64,000 bases of DNA from Mansonella perstans (lineage: Eukaryota; Nematoda; Chromadorea; Rhabditida; Onchocercidae). Of this stretch, positions 51,101-63,351 are shown piece by piece. Every line of letters starts with the position of its first letter. Within the stretch, counting starts at the first letter, position 1. The notes below the pieces were generated by a model. It saw nothing but the letters and a program-made list of their open reading frames with translations. It searched no databases and was not told the origin of the DNA. The position numbers and the translations under genes are program-made. The stretch lies in NCBI GenBank assembly GCA_037074765.1, contig JBAMDO010000570.1, positions 434,001 to 498,000 on the forward strand. Direction: 5' to 3'.

Positions 51101-54100
51101 ATAATTTTTAGCTTTTTGTGGAAAAGAAGATTCAAGTGATGGTGGCTACAGCAACCTTAGCATGGGGTATTAATATGCCGGCGCACTTGGTTATTATTAA
51201 AGGAACTGAATATTATGATGGGAAAACGCACAAATATATTGATTTCCCGGTTACTGGTATGAATTTGATTTCTTCAACATATTCCTATTGCAAGTCGTCT
51301 TATTTGAAATAAGTTTTGTTTCCACTTCAAATGATATTTAGAATTTTAATAATCAATTAAAATGTTCTTAGTGATAAAATGAAGTTATTTTTTGAATAAT
51401 TTCTCTTCCTCACAAATTGAAAACAGGAAAGTTCATGTTATGAAAGACAAAAATGTGTGCTATAAATTCAAATATAATTTAGATGTTTTGCAAATGATAG
51501 GACGTGCTGGTCGGCCACAATTTGATGATTCTGCTGTTGCTGTTATTTATGTTCAGGATATTAAAAAAAACTTCTATAAGCGTTTCCTCTACGAACCTTT
51601 TCCGGTGGAGTCAAGGTGAATCTTTGAAAAAATACCCGTATTTTTATCCGCCGTGATAGATCATTTTATGTTTGTGCGAAAGGACGTAATTAAGTTATTC
51701 ATTCAGCGCGCATGTTTTATTTACTTTTTCGTTTTTTAAAATAATCCTATAAATGTGTAGGAAATGCTTCTCTGCTTTCTAAGTCATGCTTTAGCGTTAA
51801 TTTTTCTGCAAAGACATAAATTTTGCTTCTAATTCGAGTAATCAAATGCTGTATGTCTGACTTTCGCATTTATCAGTAAATGTATAGAGGGAAATTTCTT
51901 GTCATTTCAGTTTGCTCACAACACTGCCAAATCATGTAAATGCAGAAATTTATGCTGGAACTATTGCTTCAGAGCAGCATGTAATGGAATACATTGCTAA
52001 TACATACCTTTATCGTCGTCTTTTTGCAAATCCAAGGTGAGAATTTAGATAAATTGATTCAATAACAGAGCTTTTCCTTTTTTTGAATGGACTTCATTAA
52101 TTTTATTTTTGATTCCACAAAAATATAAATTATTCAAAAGCATATTACTTTATGTTATCTGAATAGCAAAATCCATGGTCTTTGCTTTTACAGTTATTAT
52201 GGAATTGTGGATACGACACCAGAAGCTTTGACACAATTTCTCGTGGAAGTAGTCGATAACTGTATTGAAGAACTTTTACTTTCTGGTTGTATTACCATTA
52301 GTGAAGTATGTTTCTCTTACAACAAAGTTTTGGATATTGGAATTTTTTTTTTTTTTACGAAATACTCGTTTTTGAAAATTGCGAAAAGGGAAGTTTTTAT
52401 GAAGGTGATGTTTTGAATTGTGTTGCTATTGATTGATTCTTGGCCTGAATTAGTTCTTTGGGTCAAATTTCAGGAAGAACAGTCACTTATTTCAACGCCT
52501 CTTGGAACTATCGCAAGCATTTATTATTTGAGTCATAAAACTGTTAGATTTTTTGCAAGCTCCCTTACGCCCACAGCAACAGTAGAGGAGCTCATGAAAA
52601 TTTTAGCAGTATGTTCCATTTCTTTAATTTTGTTTTTGTATAAATCACTACTGATTTTTTCCACTATGTATTGACGAGTTGCGCTCTGTACTAGTTTCGG
52701 AATTCTACAGAAACATTTTTCTGTAGCTGTAAGCAGTCTATCCCACAGTTCTGTTAAGAGTTGTGTTAATGGAAGGTGGTAGCATTTCGAAGAGATTGAC
52801 AAAAACTGTTTCAGGATTGTCCAGAATATGATGAAATACCTGTTCGACATAATGAGGACCAAATTAATAGGTCAGTTTTCTTTCGCTAATTGTTAATTTA
52901 GCACTTCAGGAACCATAATCTTTATTCTTTTTCTACTGCTTGATTTAGAATAGATTCAAAAATATGCGTCGACTATATTGTTCTTCAGTTTACTTGTCTC
53001 ATTAGTTTAGTAATTTCAGGCATTTACAACAAATTATGCCACTTAAATTACCAGCTGATGCTGCTTTCGATTCTTCGCATACAAAAGCGTTTTTATTGTT
53101 GGAGGCTCATTTAAGTCGTATAAAATTGATGACAGATTATATCACTGACCAACGCTCAATGCTAGATCAGTGTTTTCGAATTTTAAACGTAATGATTTTC
53201 TGAGACTCACTGAACTGTGCTTGAGAACATTTGTTAAGCATTAAATCGTAAAATAAATGAAAACGAACAAGAAACCGTGTTTAAAAATCAGATCGTAATT
53301 TAACACCACCTTGTGATATATGCATCCATTAAATTTGTGTTTTAGTTTTTCACTGAAGTGAATAAAATGGTATGAAAATTTTTTCGAAATTTTGGATTAT
53401 TTTTAAATCTTTAGGCAATGTTAGACATAAGTCTCTTGCGTAAATGGCTTTCAACGGTTCTTTCTGTTGTTATTTTGATGCAAATGATCTCCCAGGCTGT
53501 TTGGCATACAGATCATCCCCTGTTGGTTATACCTCATTTCAATGAAGAAGTTATTGAGAGAGTCGGGTAAGTGCTATGAAATCTTATGAAATCCTGATTG
53601 GACTATCAATAGTAAAATATTTGTATCAGGTCGACAGTATTCATGGAAAAAAGATTAGTGCTTTAATTGCTGTCACATAGCTGTATAGTTTTTGCAAAAT
53701 TTCTGGTTCCATTTATATAAAGCATTCTTTCTGTTTGTTTGTCCAGTATTTTCAGTTAATTAATCTCTTTGTTTATTTTAGGGCTGATTCAACGATACCT
53801 ATACTAAAAAATTTTTATGGTCTTGACCAAGTGAATATCGAAAACGCTAGAAAAAAAGCGATCAAAAAAATTCTGGACATAACAGTTATCGATGACCGTC
53901 AGGCAACGCAGGTTTCTGTTTGTTTTGATATCTTTCATTTTGATATCTCTCATGATTTTAATCTTCTATACTTTCTCAGTTTCAAAATTTTCTTTACCTT
54001 TGAGTCATTAAATGTAATTAAAGAAAAGAAGAAAGTGGTAAGCAGGGAATTGTATTTTGAAGAAAGAATTGACTACGGTTGGACCAAGCATTAATCTAAT

Positions 54101-55358
54101 CGCTAAGTCTAAAATTCCATAAAAAATGAAATTTGCTGTGCATGATGCGATTAGAATCTTCGTCGTCTTTAGTTTATTTCTTTATATTAACTTTGAGTTA
54201 TAATTTTCCATAGACATTCTATTATTTCGTAGATAATTTAGCAAATAAAGAGTTTAATTTTATAGCAAGCATATGATACTTCCATTATAATTAATTAACA
54301 CTCCATTAAATTTTTGTTGATTTCTTTGATAACCATTTTGAATTAATCTATTCGTAACGTTATAATTTCAGGCTGTTGATGCTCTTTTGAAATGGCCAGT
54401 GTTACAGCCGAGGAATTGTATGCTACATGGTGCAAATCAAGTATTCAAAATCGATTATTTGCAAGATGAGCGATGGCCGAAGTACATAAATGTTGAATCA
54501 GATACGTTATATCGTATGCTATTCACTGTCGAATTGGTCGGCCCATATAAGGTGTGTTAATGCATGTAGTCAAGTATCAAAACTTATAAAGATATGTTTT
54601 CTTATGCACATGTTTTTTTTTTAATATTTTATTATTTCGATCGAAAAAGTTGAGTGATGGAATAAAATAGTGATAATTTAGTTTGAGACGAACGCCTTTT
54701 GTCCACTCTTCCATAAAGAAAAAACTGCTGGCTGGATTGTGATCATAGGGGAGAAAGATACGAATGAAGTGCTGTGCTGTAAAAAGTTTTCACCAATTAC
54801 TGGTTCTAAACAGCTCACTCTGCCATTCAAGATGCCTAAACGATTGTGAGTTTTCGTACTTTAGAAATTCCAAAAACATATTTTTCTTTGAATTTTAATT
54901 TTAAACGAATTGAGGAAGAATTATTGATGTAGATTTCGATTTTCCAGTTAGTTAAAAATATTCTAAAACTTTCCGATTATTTTGCTTAAAAAATGAAATT
55001 TAAATGTTCTTAAAATAACGTCGTTTCTTGTTTAGCATATCATTAGATGCTAAGATTTGTGAAGATTCTGAGTGATCTATAATGTATGTTATATAGATAT
55101 TGGAAGACATAGCATTGATTAGAAATTTCGCCAGTGCGAGATGAGATATTTTAAGTCATCAAACTAAGGGTGATATGAATTGGTTAATTTTAATTCATGC
55201 ATGTGAATATTTACTGTCCATGTTTCAGAGGTCGCCATATTTTTACAACTTTCGTAATGTCGGATTCTTACATTGGCATCGATCAGGAATACAATCTTCA
55301 TTGTGAAATTGTTGAAAAGAAAGTATCGGGAAATTCAACGAAGTGCGAAGACTTTTAG
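39151..55358 (+). CDS. ASCC3: ASCC3-type tandem Ski2-like helicase
   Basis: Forty-seven exons, 6276 nt, about 2091 residues; human ASCC3 is about 2200. Exons start at 39151, 39256, 39470, 39856, 40260, 40642, 40914, 41339, 41659, 42014, 42247, 42774, 43277, 43645, 43999, 44329, 44709, 45193, 45609, 45987, 46455, 46643, 47020, 47261, 47768, 48099, 48509, 48699, 48951, 49246, 49636, 49859, 50130, 50640, 51112, 51483, 51911, 52194, 52474, 52815, 53020, 53415, 53782, 54372, 54682 and 55229 (with 39308 an internal Met). Two helicase cassettes are intact: Walker A APTGAGKT near residue 405 and APTGSGKT near 1268; DEIH boxes in [15 protein letters not shown] and [14 protein letters not shown]; each followed by a Sec63-like module. 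The closing [19 protein letters not shown] matches ASCC3, not Brr2. The family unwinds DNA for ALKBH-type alkylation repair and splits collided ribosomes. Two introns use GC donors. Uncertain: the N-terminus and the 37-nt first intron. Confidence 0.93.
46162..46454 (+). other. GC-AG intron in ASCC3
   Basis: The preceding exon ends CAA ATT AAG in phase 0 and the next begins GTG CGG GAA GAG in phase 0, giving GQIK-VREEE, a well conserved ASCC3 stretch. The donor reads AAG/GCTAGT. The nearest GT, three bases downstream, would break the frame. Confidence 0.85.
47922..48098 (+). other. Second GC-AG intron in ASCC3
   Basis: The exon ends AGG AAG AAG and the next starts GTT CGT AAC, both in phase 0, giving [19 protein letters not shown] as in the Sec63-like part of ASCC3. 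The donor is AAG/GCTTGT. Using the next GT would add four bases and break the frame. Confidence 0.8.
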
Positions 55359-55571
55359 AGGAGTAGCAATGATGATATGCTAATAACAATCTGGTCGTAC
55401 AGATTAGTTTGCTGTTTTTATTCTTTTGATAGCTTATCACTCTATTAGAAGCGCTCAATTTTATTAGCTTCATTTCATTTCTCATTCATTCTCTAGTTTT
55501 TTTACTTATCACGAATTGTGGAAAATTTGCAAATCTTTTTAGCTAGTTTCAATGACAATTGAAATTGTGTT

Positions 55572-55622
<51 letters not shown>

Positions 55623-56965
55623 TGGGACGGGTATTTTCAATAAATACAAAAAAATAAAACAACAGCAAAATGGGCATAAGATATTGATTACTTTGACATT
55701 ACGAGATTGAGAATAGAAATGGAATGGTAATTGGCAATTTGTAAAGTGAATGAAATTTGGCATATAATTTCCAATGTGATCAATATCTTGTGTCCTTTTT
55801 GTAGTTTTTTTTTTTTTTTTTTTAGCAAAATATAACACAGCGAAACCGGTGCTTCTGTTTCACTCATACTTCCTTCATTCTGTTCCTTAACGTGTCAAGT
55901 TATGGTCGAATTGTTTTTATTTATCGATTATTATATTTTTAAAATCTTAGACTTAGTCATCAAAATAGACTATCTGTGTGCATTAGCGCTAGTTTTCGTT
56001 TCTTTTCCATTATAGATTTCTTCATGTAGTCTTAAATTAAAGAAATTTGCTAACCAATAAGAAACAGTGATCGCTTTCTATACACTTAACGACAAAATAT
56101 GATCTTTCATATGTTTAATTTTTGAGAGTACATTTAATTATTTAAAGTTATTTCCTTATGCTTTAAAATGAAGTATTTATTCATTTGCGACAAGTTTGAA
56201 AAATTCCTACATTATGCATTTCTTTATTTACATATTATTTGAAATTTTTAAAATCTTTAAAGTTTAAGCAGTGTTGTTACTGTTGCAACATTAACAATAA
56301 CGCTTCCTTTAAGGTTTGAAACTTTCAATAACAATATCATAAAAATATGATAAAACTTCTAACATACAACGGAACATTTTTATTGATGTTATTTGTATAA
56401 TACACCAAATATTTGTTGTTATATTGAAGTTATATGGTATAAAATAAATATATCATATCATATCATATCATATATTTCTTGTTTAATTCATTGCTCATTC
56501 ATTGAAATTTTCATTTCATGAAACAGTGTATTGCTCAAGTCAGTAATGATATGTGACATATTCGTTTTTATAGTGGTCGTTGACCAATCATTCTTCTATT
56601 TGTAATGATGATATAATATACTTCTGTGTAATGGTACCATGGGATGATCTTTGGACCCTGATATGTTATCAATCTTCTATGTGTAATAATTACCTAATTT
56701 ACTATGTAATGATACTATAGGATGATCTTTGGACTTTAATTATGTTGTCGATTTTGTTAATTGAAAATTAAAAGAGAGAAGAGCATAGTGGTGAATTGAA
56801 AATGATCCTTTATTTAATGTACAAGTTCAAATTTTTAACTATTTTAATGTTGAAAATTAGAGACGTTTGCTTATGGTTTGTTTGTAGGAAAGACGCATTG
56901 AGCTACGGTATTAGTTTTGCGGAAATAATTAAATTTCAGGGAATAAACGTATAGCAATTTCAGCA
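55359..56965. other. Spacer between ASCC3 and transketolase
   Basis: Holds the ASCC3 3' end and the transketolase promoter. A run of about 48 T occupies 55574-55621 and a shorter T-run lies near 55806-55823. AATAAA at 55639-55644 could be the ASCC3 polyadenylation signal. An ATATC repeat lies near 56451-56473, and two diverged copies of TGTAATGATACTATAGGATG-like sequence occur near 56630 and 56705. No gene seen. Confidence 0.5.
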
Positions 56966-59900
56966 ATGGAAAAAATAGATATTCAGCAACTAAATGATGT
57001 GGCGAATCATCTGCGTATTGATTCGATCAGAATGACTTGTGCGGCTAAATCAGGTCATCCAACAAGCTCATGTTCAGCTGCGGAAATTATTGCAACTCTT
57101 TTCTTCAGCGAAATGAAACTTGACAAAGCATTCCCAAAAAATCCATCATCTGATCGTTTTGTTTTATCGAAGGTTTCGCTTTTAATGGATTTTTAACGAT
57201 ATTGTAAAGAGTAAATAGGTTATTATTTGCACCTAGAATTTTCATTAGTGGAATTTAAGATTTAATTTTAAAATCATTTTTATTCAAGGGTCATGCATGC
57301 CCAGTACTATACGCTGCTTGGCATCAAGTGGGGCATATATCGACTGATGATATGATGAATTTACGGAAAATAACATCTTATCTGGAAGGCCACCCAACAC
57401 CACGGCTGGATTTTATCGATGTTGCTACCGGTTCACTTGGACAAGGTCTATCATGCGCTGCTGGAATGGCTTATGCTGCAAAATATATTGATAAGGTACG
57501 ATTTCTTGAAGGGCAGTCATATTCAAGAATGAAATTATTTCGCCTGAGTAACCTTGATAGAAGATAGTTCTATAACTGCTTAACATTGAATGGTGACATT
57601 TTCACAAATCTATATGTTTCCTGTTTGCTTAAATTGAAAACTACTTTGTATAGGCTGTACACTTATTCCAGGCTAGACTGGACTATTTACTTATCCATCA
57701 AATTTTATTCTTTTTTTGTTTGAAAAAACTTTAATTAAGGCAAGTTATCGTGTATATTGTTTGCTGGGTGATGGTGAATGCGCGGAAGGTTCGGTTTGGG
57801 AAGCAGCAGGTATGTTATATCTTGCTACTAAATTTCAGTTATTGATATTTAGTTGAAAATTTGATGTTTCATGTATTATTTGATAACGATGAGAAATCAG
57901 AAATTGCTAAATAAATCACAGAAATTTGGTGTTCTAGCATTTGCGTCGTACTACAAATTGGACAATTTGGTTGCAATCGTGGACATGAACCGTCTAGGAC
58001 AAACTCAACAAACGATGTTAGGACATGACGCTGATGCCATGGCAAAGCGATTTAAGTCATTTGGATGTCACACAGTTGTTGTTGATGGCAGTAATATTGT
58101 AGAGCTACTGAATGCTTATAGCATTGCACGGTTGGATTTAAAAAATTTAGAAAAAAGCGAATTTTTCACATTTAGAAAAAATAATAGGAGAAAACCTTCA
58201 TGCACATTTTATATAATTTTTACCTTAATCTTGCAAAATTTAGAAATTATATTTTTTGCTTCATTTTGTAACAGTAAGTAGGAAGCAGAGCTGGGCTTAT
58301 TTTTGAATTTCCCAGTAACCTTAAAAAACAATATATTCGGTTGTTCGGTCAAAGTTGCAGTGTATCACTACTAGAAATAATACAGTAGTCGGTTGCGAAG
58401 AATTTGACAGCTAATCAAAATTAAAATGGCAGGGCAGTATTTTTTGATTAATTCAGTCAGACAAAAGGCAGCCCAACAACTATCATTGCAAAAACATTGA
58501 AAGGAAAAGGCATTGTTGGAATCGAAGATGAAGTAAGTTTTTCCGGTCATGCAGATTGAAATATGTTTTGGTGAGTAAGCAGTTTGTATTATTGCAGTGA
58601 CTACAGATGTTGAATTCCAATTACTGCAGCAAATCAAAAAATTTTTGCTAAAATTTAAATTTGGGAGGGAGGCTAACCACTGGGTTGTTAGCTCTGTCAT
58701 TTATCTTTTATATAATTGATGACGGATATTATGTTATCATTTACTTGTTACGAAATGGTACAAAAACTTTTAAGTGGCATAAGAGCCAAAGGTGTTGTCG
58801 TGGTGTAATGACAAATTTGACGGTTAGTACTACTTATTTGGGAAAGTTCGGGATCTGTAGACATCGGTGAAAACGGAAATGTGTAGAATGGCAGAGCACC
58901 AGCTATTTCGGTCAAATAAATACCAGAAATATCCTAGATTCTCTGCTATATCATGTATGTTGGCTGTTTGACGGGATACAAGCGTGTATTATTATGCTGT
59001 ATCACGATTGGGTAGCCAGGTACAAACGCTTAATACAATCAGTTCGAATTGCCTTTCCAAAGTTTCATAATTAGGTGCATAAAAATCTATTGAAGTATTG
59101 AAGTTAAGTGTAAAGCTAGATGTTTGTTAATAAAAATGAAACCTGTAATTGTAAGACACTTTCCCTTTTCTAATATAAGAGGAAATTTTAACGATATCAC
59201 TTTGTTCTGTTTCTCAGCAACATTTATCCATATTTTAATGACCAACATAGCACTGCATTAAAATTTTGTATCTTATTAATCGACATATTTTAGGATAACT
59301 GGCACGGGAAACCAGTACCTGAAAATGTTATTGAAGCAATCGAACAACGTCTTATCAATAAAGCGGATATTGTTGGAACTCTTCAAATGAATCCTCCACT
59401 AAATGATGCTCCAAATGTACAACTACCAATTGGCCATATTAAAATGACACCACCAGAATATGCAATTGGTGACAAGGTATTTTTTCATGTTCTTTCGAGA
59501 ATGCGCTTGCTTTCAACAGATTCATTTAAGTTAATTTTGATTTGTTCAGAAACGATGATGAGTAGTAATAGCAACAACTGCAAGTTTCATTTATGCAGGC
59601 TTTGATGTTCTGGCTATCATAAAATGATTTCTGTGCCCATCATAACTGCATCTGAGCAGACTTATAATCATCATTTATCAAAAGTATGATTATGTAATAG
59701 ATTCGTAGTTGTACGCATTCTGCTTCTAGTATTCATTTTCAGGTTATTTGTGTATCACTCTAATTTTCCAGTCTCTGATAGAGATCAAAATTACCCAGTT
59801 ACTGTTAGAACGGAGCTCTTCCTTCATGTTATTTGAAAATTGAGAAGTATTATAAGTTGCTTATTTATAGATGTTCATGCAGTCTAAATTTTCTACTAAA

Positions 59901-62175
59901 TAACAAGTGAATTCTTTTATTTATTAAATTCTTCTATCAGTTTTTCAATATCATTTTTGTCAAATATTGATTATTGTAGGTAGCAACCCGTCAGGCCTAT
60001 GGTACAGCACTGGCAAAATTGGGTGATGCATGTTCACGAATAATTGGGTTAGATGCTGATACTAAAAACTCAACATTTAGTGAGAAGTTGCTTAAAAAAC
60101 ATCCAGAACAGTTCGTTGAATGTTTTATAGCAGAACAAAATCTTATTGGAGTTGCTGTTGGTTTGCAGTGCCGTGATCGTGCTATTCCATTTGCAAGGTT
60201 TATTTTGCTGATAAATTTTAATAAGAGACAAGATTTAATTTCAGTTTTTATATTCTTAGAATTTTTTATTGCTTGTTTAGATTAATTTTTACTTTTTGGT
60301 GGCTTAATCAATTTGAAAATTCGATTGAACATTCGAGAAATATAATAATTTTTATTAGAAGATGATTTTTTTAGTCTAGAAAATATATTTTTTACACTAC
60401 AGAATTAAAATTTTCACTGCGGATTTATCGATTTTGATATTATTGTAGTGTCTATATACATATATATTTATATATATGCATATATATGCAGTCAGCCATG
60501 TGACGTTTGCTGAAAACATTATTGTAAGTTTATGGTATGCAGTCGTACTTGTCGTGACGTATAACTGTTAATTTGACAATATTAACAAGATATTCAAGAA
60601 ATCTTTTCTGCCACTGATCATTTTTAAAAAAATTTATTTTTTCTATTATTAAAAATTAATCAGATTTCATTGAGGTGAAGTGGTGCGTGTTAATATACGT
60701 TTAATAGTGATTGCTTTTGTAGTCTGGTGTTATTATTAGTGTTGCATGCAATTTAGTTTTTTTTTTTTTTTTTACAAAGCCAACAGCGTTTTTTAAAAAA
60801 AAGTTAATGAAATCATGAAGTAGTCATTTTCGAGGAGAAAATTTCGAAAACATTGAATACGCTACACTAATAACCCGCTGATTTTTACGAAAGCAAGAAA
60901 TAAAGATAAACCGTTGGAAGTTTATTTCTCGTTTTTAATTTAAATTGATTTTTGAACTAACAGTTGAGTTTTATTGTTAATTTTTTATTCAGTATGATCT
61001 TTTATTTGTGATTGTGTTGTTTCAAGATCTTTGAATACCAGTGATTTTGAAGCTTTTTGAATTATAGTACGTTCGCTGCATTCTTCACACGTGCTGCTGA
61101 TCAACTTCGTATGGCTGCAGTATCATTTGCAAACTTAAAATGCGCTGGTTCACATGTTGGTGTCTCTATTGGAGAAGACGGTCCATCACAGATGGGTCTG
61201 GAAGATATCGCATTGTTTCGGTACGTTCATTTGTTCATTTTAAAGTCAATTAAGTTCCGCTTATATTGAAAAATTTGATTTTTGTGTTAATAAATTTAGA
61301 ACGATTCCTGGGTCGATCGTATTCTATCCAACCGATGCAGTAGCAGCGGAACGTGCGACAGAATTGGCTGCAAATACTCGTGGTATTGCATTTATACGTA
61401 CTGGTCGTCCTGCATGTCCAGTTATTTATGGCAACGATGAAAAATTCGAAGTTGGAAAAGGAAAGGTGGATGATATCTTTCTATCCGTGTTTAGATATCA
61501 CTTTTTTTGAATTCGGTATATTTAATTAATTGATTTTGTTTGCTAAGGAATAATAACCATCTTTCATTCTTTCTTATAATCTACAATTTATTTCAGATTG
61601 TTCATGATTCGAGCAATCCAAAAGTACTGTTAATCGGTGCAGGTGTTACACTTTATGAAGCAAAAAAAGCAGCAGATAAGTTGCTGTTAGAAAATGTGGA
61701 AGTGATTGTGATGGATCCATTTACAATTAAGCCACTTGATAAGGATCTGATTATAAAATCGGCCAGACGAGCAGGAAATCGTATTATCACTGTGGAAGAT
61801 CATTATCAAGCCGGAGGTATAGTATTTGAAATATTGAGATCTCTGACATCATTTTTTTGGTTGTTTATTATTGCCATTCCGAGGTTTTACGTCTTATATT
61901 TTAAAAAACCTCATCTTTCACTGTATATTTCATGATGGTGCCGGCACTTTTGTTAGAGACATTGATAAATTTCTAGACCAGATTTACTAAGAATTTTAGG
62001 TATTGGCGAGGCCGTATGCCAGGCTGTTTCCGATCAGAAGGATATTCGTGTTCATTCACTGTTTGTTCTTGATGTTCCACAGTCCGGACCGTCGGATGCT
62101 CTATTAGAAAAGTACGGAATTTCAGCGAAATGTATTATCAGTGCTGTACATCAATTCATTCATCCACCAAATTAA
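56966..62175 (+). CDS. tkt-1: Transketolase
   Basis: Eleven exons: 56966-57172, 57289-57495, 57740-57809, 57938-58130, 58457-58532, 59294-59476, 59980-60197, 61068-61220, 61300-61465, 61597-61816, 62000-62175; 1869 nt, 622 residues, normal for animal transketolase. The N-terminal domain has [23 protein letters not shown] and the thiamine-diphosphate motif [13 protein letters not shown] (from residue 148), then DMNRLGQ. The pyrimidine-binding domain has [14 protein letters not shown] [26 protein letters not shown] with the catalytic Glu, and [18 protein letters not shown]. The C-terminal domain has [13 protein letters not shown] and VEDHYQAGG. It moves two-carbon units between sugar phosphates in the non-oxidative pentose phosphate pathway in the cytosol. 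The ATG comes 2 bases after TTTCAG, a likely trans-splice acceptor. AATAAA is at 62497-62502. Confidence 0.97.
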
Positions 62176-63022
62176 GTGGACGTTACTGAGATTTTAGAAG
62201 TGTTGTGGAAGCGCTACTTGATCTTTAAACAGCTGTTTCCACTTTAATTACTCTTCTCAACTTCATCGCTGAGAAGCAATATTTCTAAAACACGTAGTTC
62301 AAGTGATCCTGCAATGTGAATTCATTATTAAAATATTGTTGCATTCAAGCCTTAACTCATTTTTTCTATCTTCCATATATTCTTTAATTCTTTGAATTCA
62401 TTGTAACCTTCAGGAATTAGTTATTCACTTATTAAATGATACGGTTCTATTGAAAATATTTTGTCCATTTTATAATTCCATTTATTTGCAGCACGCAATA
62501 AACAATAATAAACAAGAGAATAAATGTCAACATAAAATTTATAATGAATGTAAAATTTAAGTTAATAATAATGTAAAGTGCATTTTAGATTGCATACATT
62601 TCATTTCAAATGACAAATTGTCCATGGGGATGAGAGATTTTTGTCTGTTAAAACGAACAACGCATGTAATCTGCAAATATGTATGAAAGTGTTGGAGTGA
62701 TAAGTTGGGGAAACAAACACAAGTTTGGATATCATGTAAAACAGCCAGAAGCAATTACTGAAAAAAACAACTTCCTGAGATGCTAAGGAGTAGAATTATC
62801 AGTGTGCCAAATAACCAAATAATATAAATTAAACTAACTCCTCCTCCAAAGATTTTTCAAAGTAAGGAACTGCTTCTCTTCGATTAATTAGGAAACAAAT
62901 CAACAACAATATCTGAGTTCTCCAAAACTTAAATTAATGTTACAAAACGAGTAGCAATTGTACCACATAATTTGCTGTTACGCGAAAATATCTGAGATTT
63001 TTGAATACCTTTTGGGCCAAGT
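62176..63022. other. Region downstream of transketolase
   Basis: Contains the transketolase 3' untranslated region and polyadenylation signal. On the minus strand near 62840-62925 a frame reads RREAVPYFEKSLEEELV and stop after a hydrophobic stretch and a possible CTCAG acceptor. I could not link it in phase to another exon. Confidence 0.35.
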
Positions 63023-63351
63023 TCATGTCTGATCGGAGAAATTATCTTCCAAATCAGTTTTGATTCGGATTTTAGAGTTTTCGGGAGTCCTCACAATTTC
63101 TTTCATTTTTTTGAATAAACAATTTCATTTTGAAATAATTTTCCTCGATTAAAAATTCAAAAAAGAGATCTGCAAATACCATTCTAAATTTTCTTCATTA
63201 ATACTAACATTAAGGCCTTTAATTTTGTTTATTCTGTCACCTCCATCATTTTTACCAATGCCATCGCTGACATTTTGGATTTCATTTTTTCGTTTTTTTT
63301 TTTGACTATCTTTTTTGAGGACTTTTTCAACCGTACTTATCATACAATCTC
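63023..63351 (-). CDS. Small lysine-rich hypothetical protein
   Basis: Two exons, 63180-63351 and 63023-63089. The first follows a good acceptor (TTTTTATTCAG) only 8 bases before an ATG at 63343, as in trans-spli ced genes. The frame gives MISTVEKVLKKDSQKKK, then NVSDGIGKNDGGDRINKI, then NEENLEW, and through a GT-AG join ends RIKTDLEDNFSDQT. About 76 residues, strongly charged, with no recognised domain. The second acceptor (TGTGAG) is weak. It may be part of a longer gene, or not a gene. Confidence 0.3.

Noticed and set aside
51392..51482. Extension of the ASCC3 exon upstream of 51483
   Set aside because: The acceptor ending at 51482 gives [15 protein letters not shown], which fits the family; the extra residues would insert into a conserved motif.
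55539..55838. Poly-lysine minus-strand frame
   Set aside because: It is the translation of a T-run in an intergenic region.
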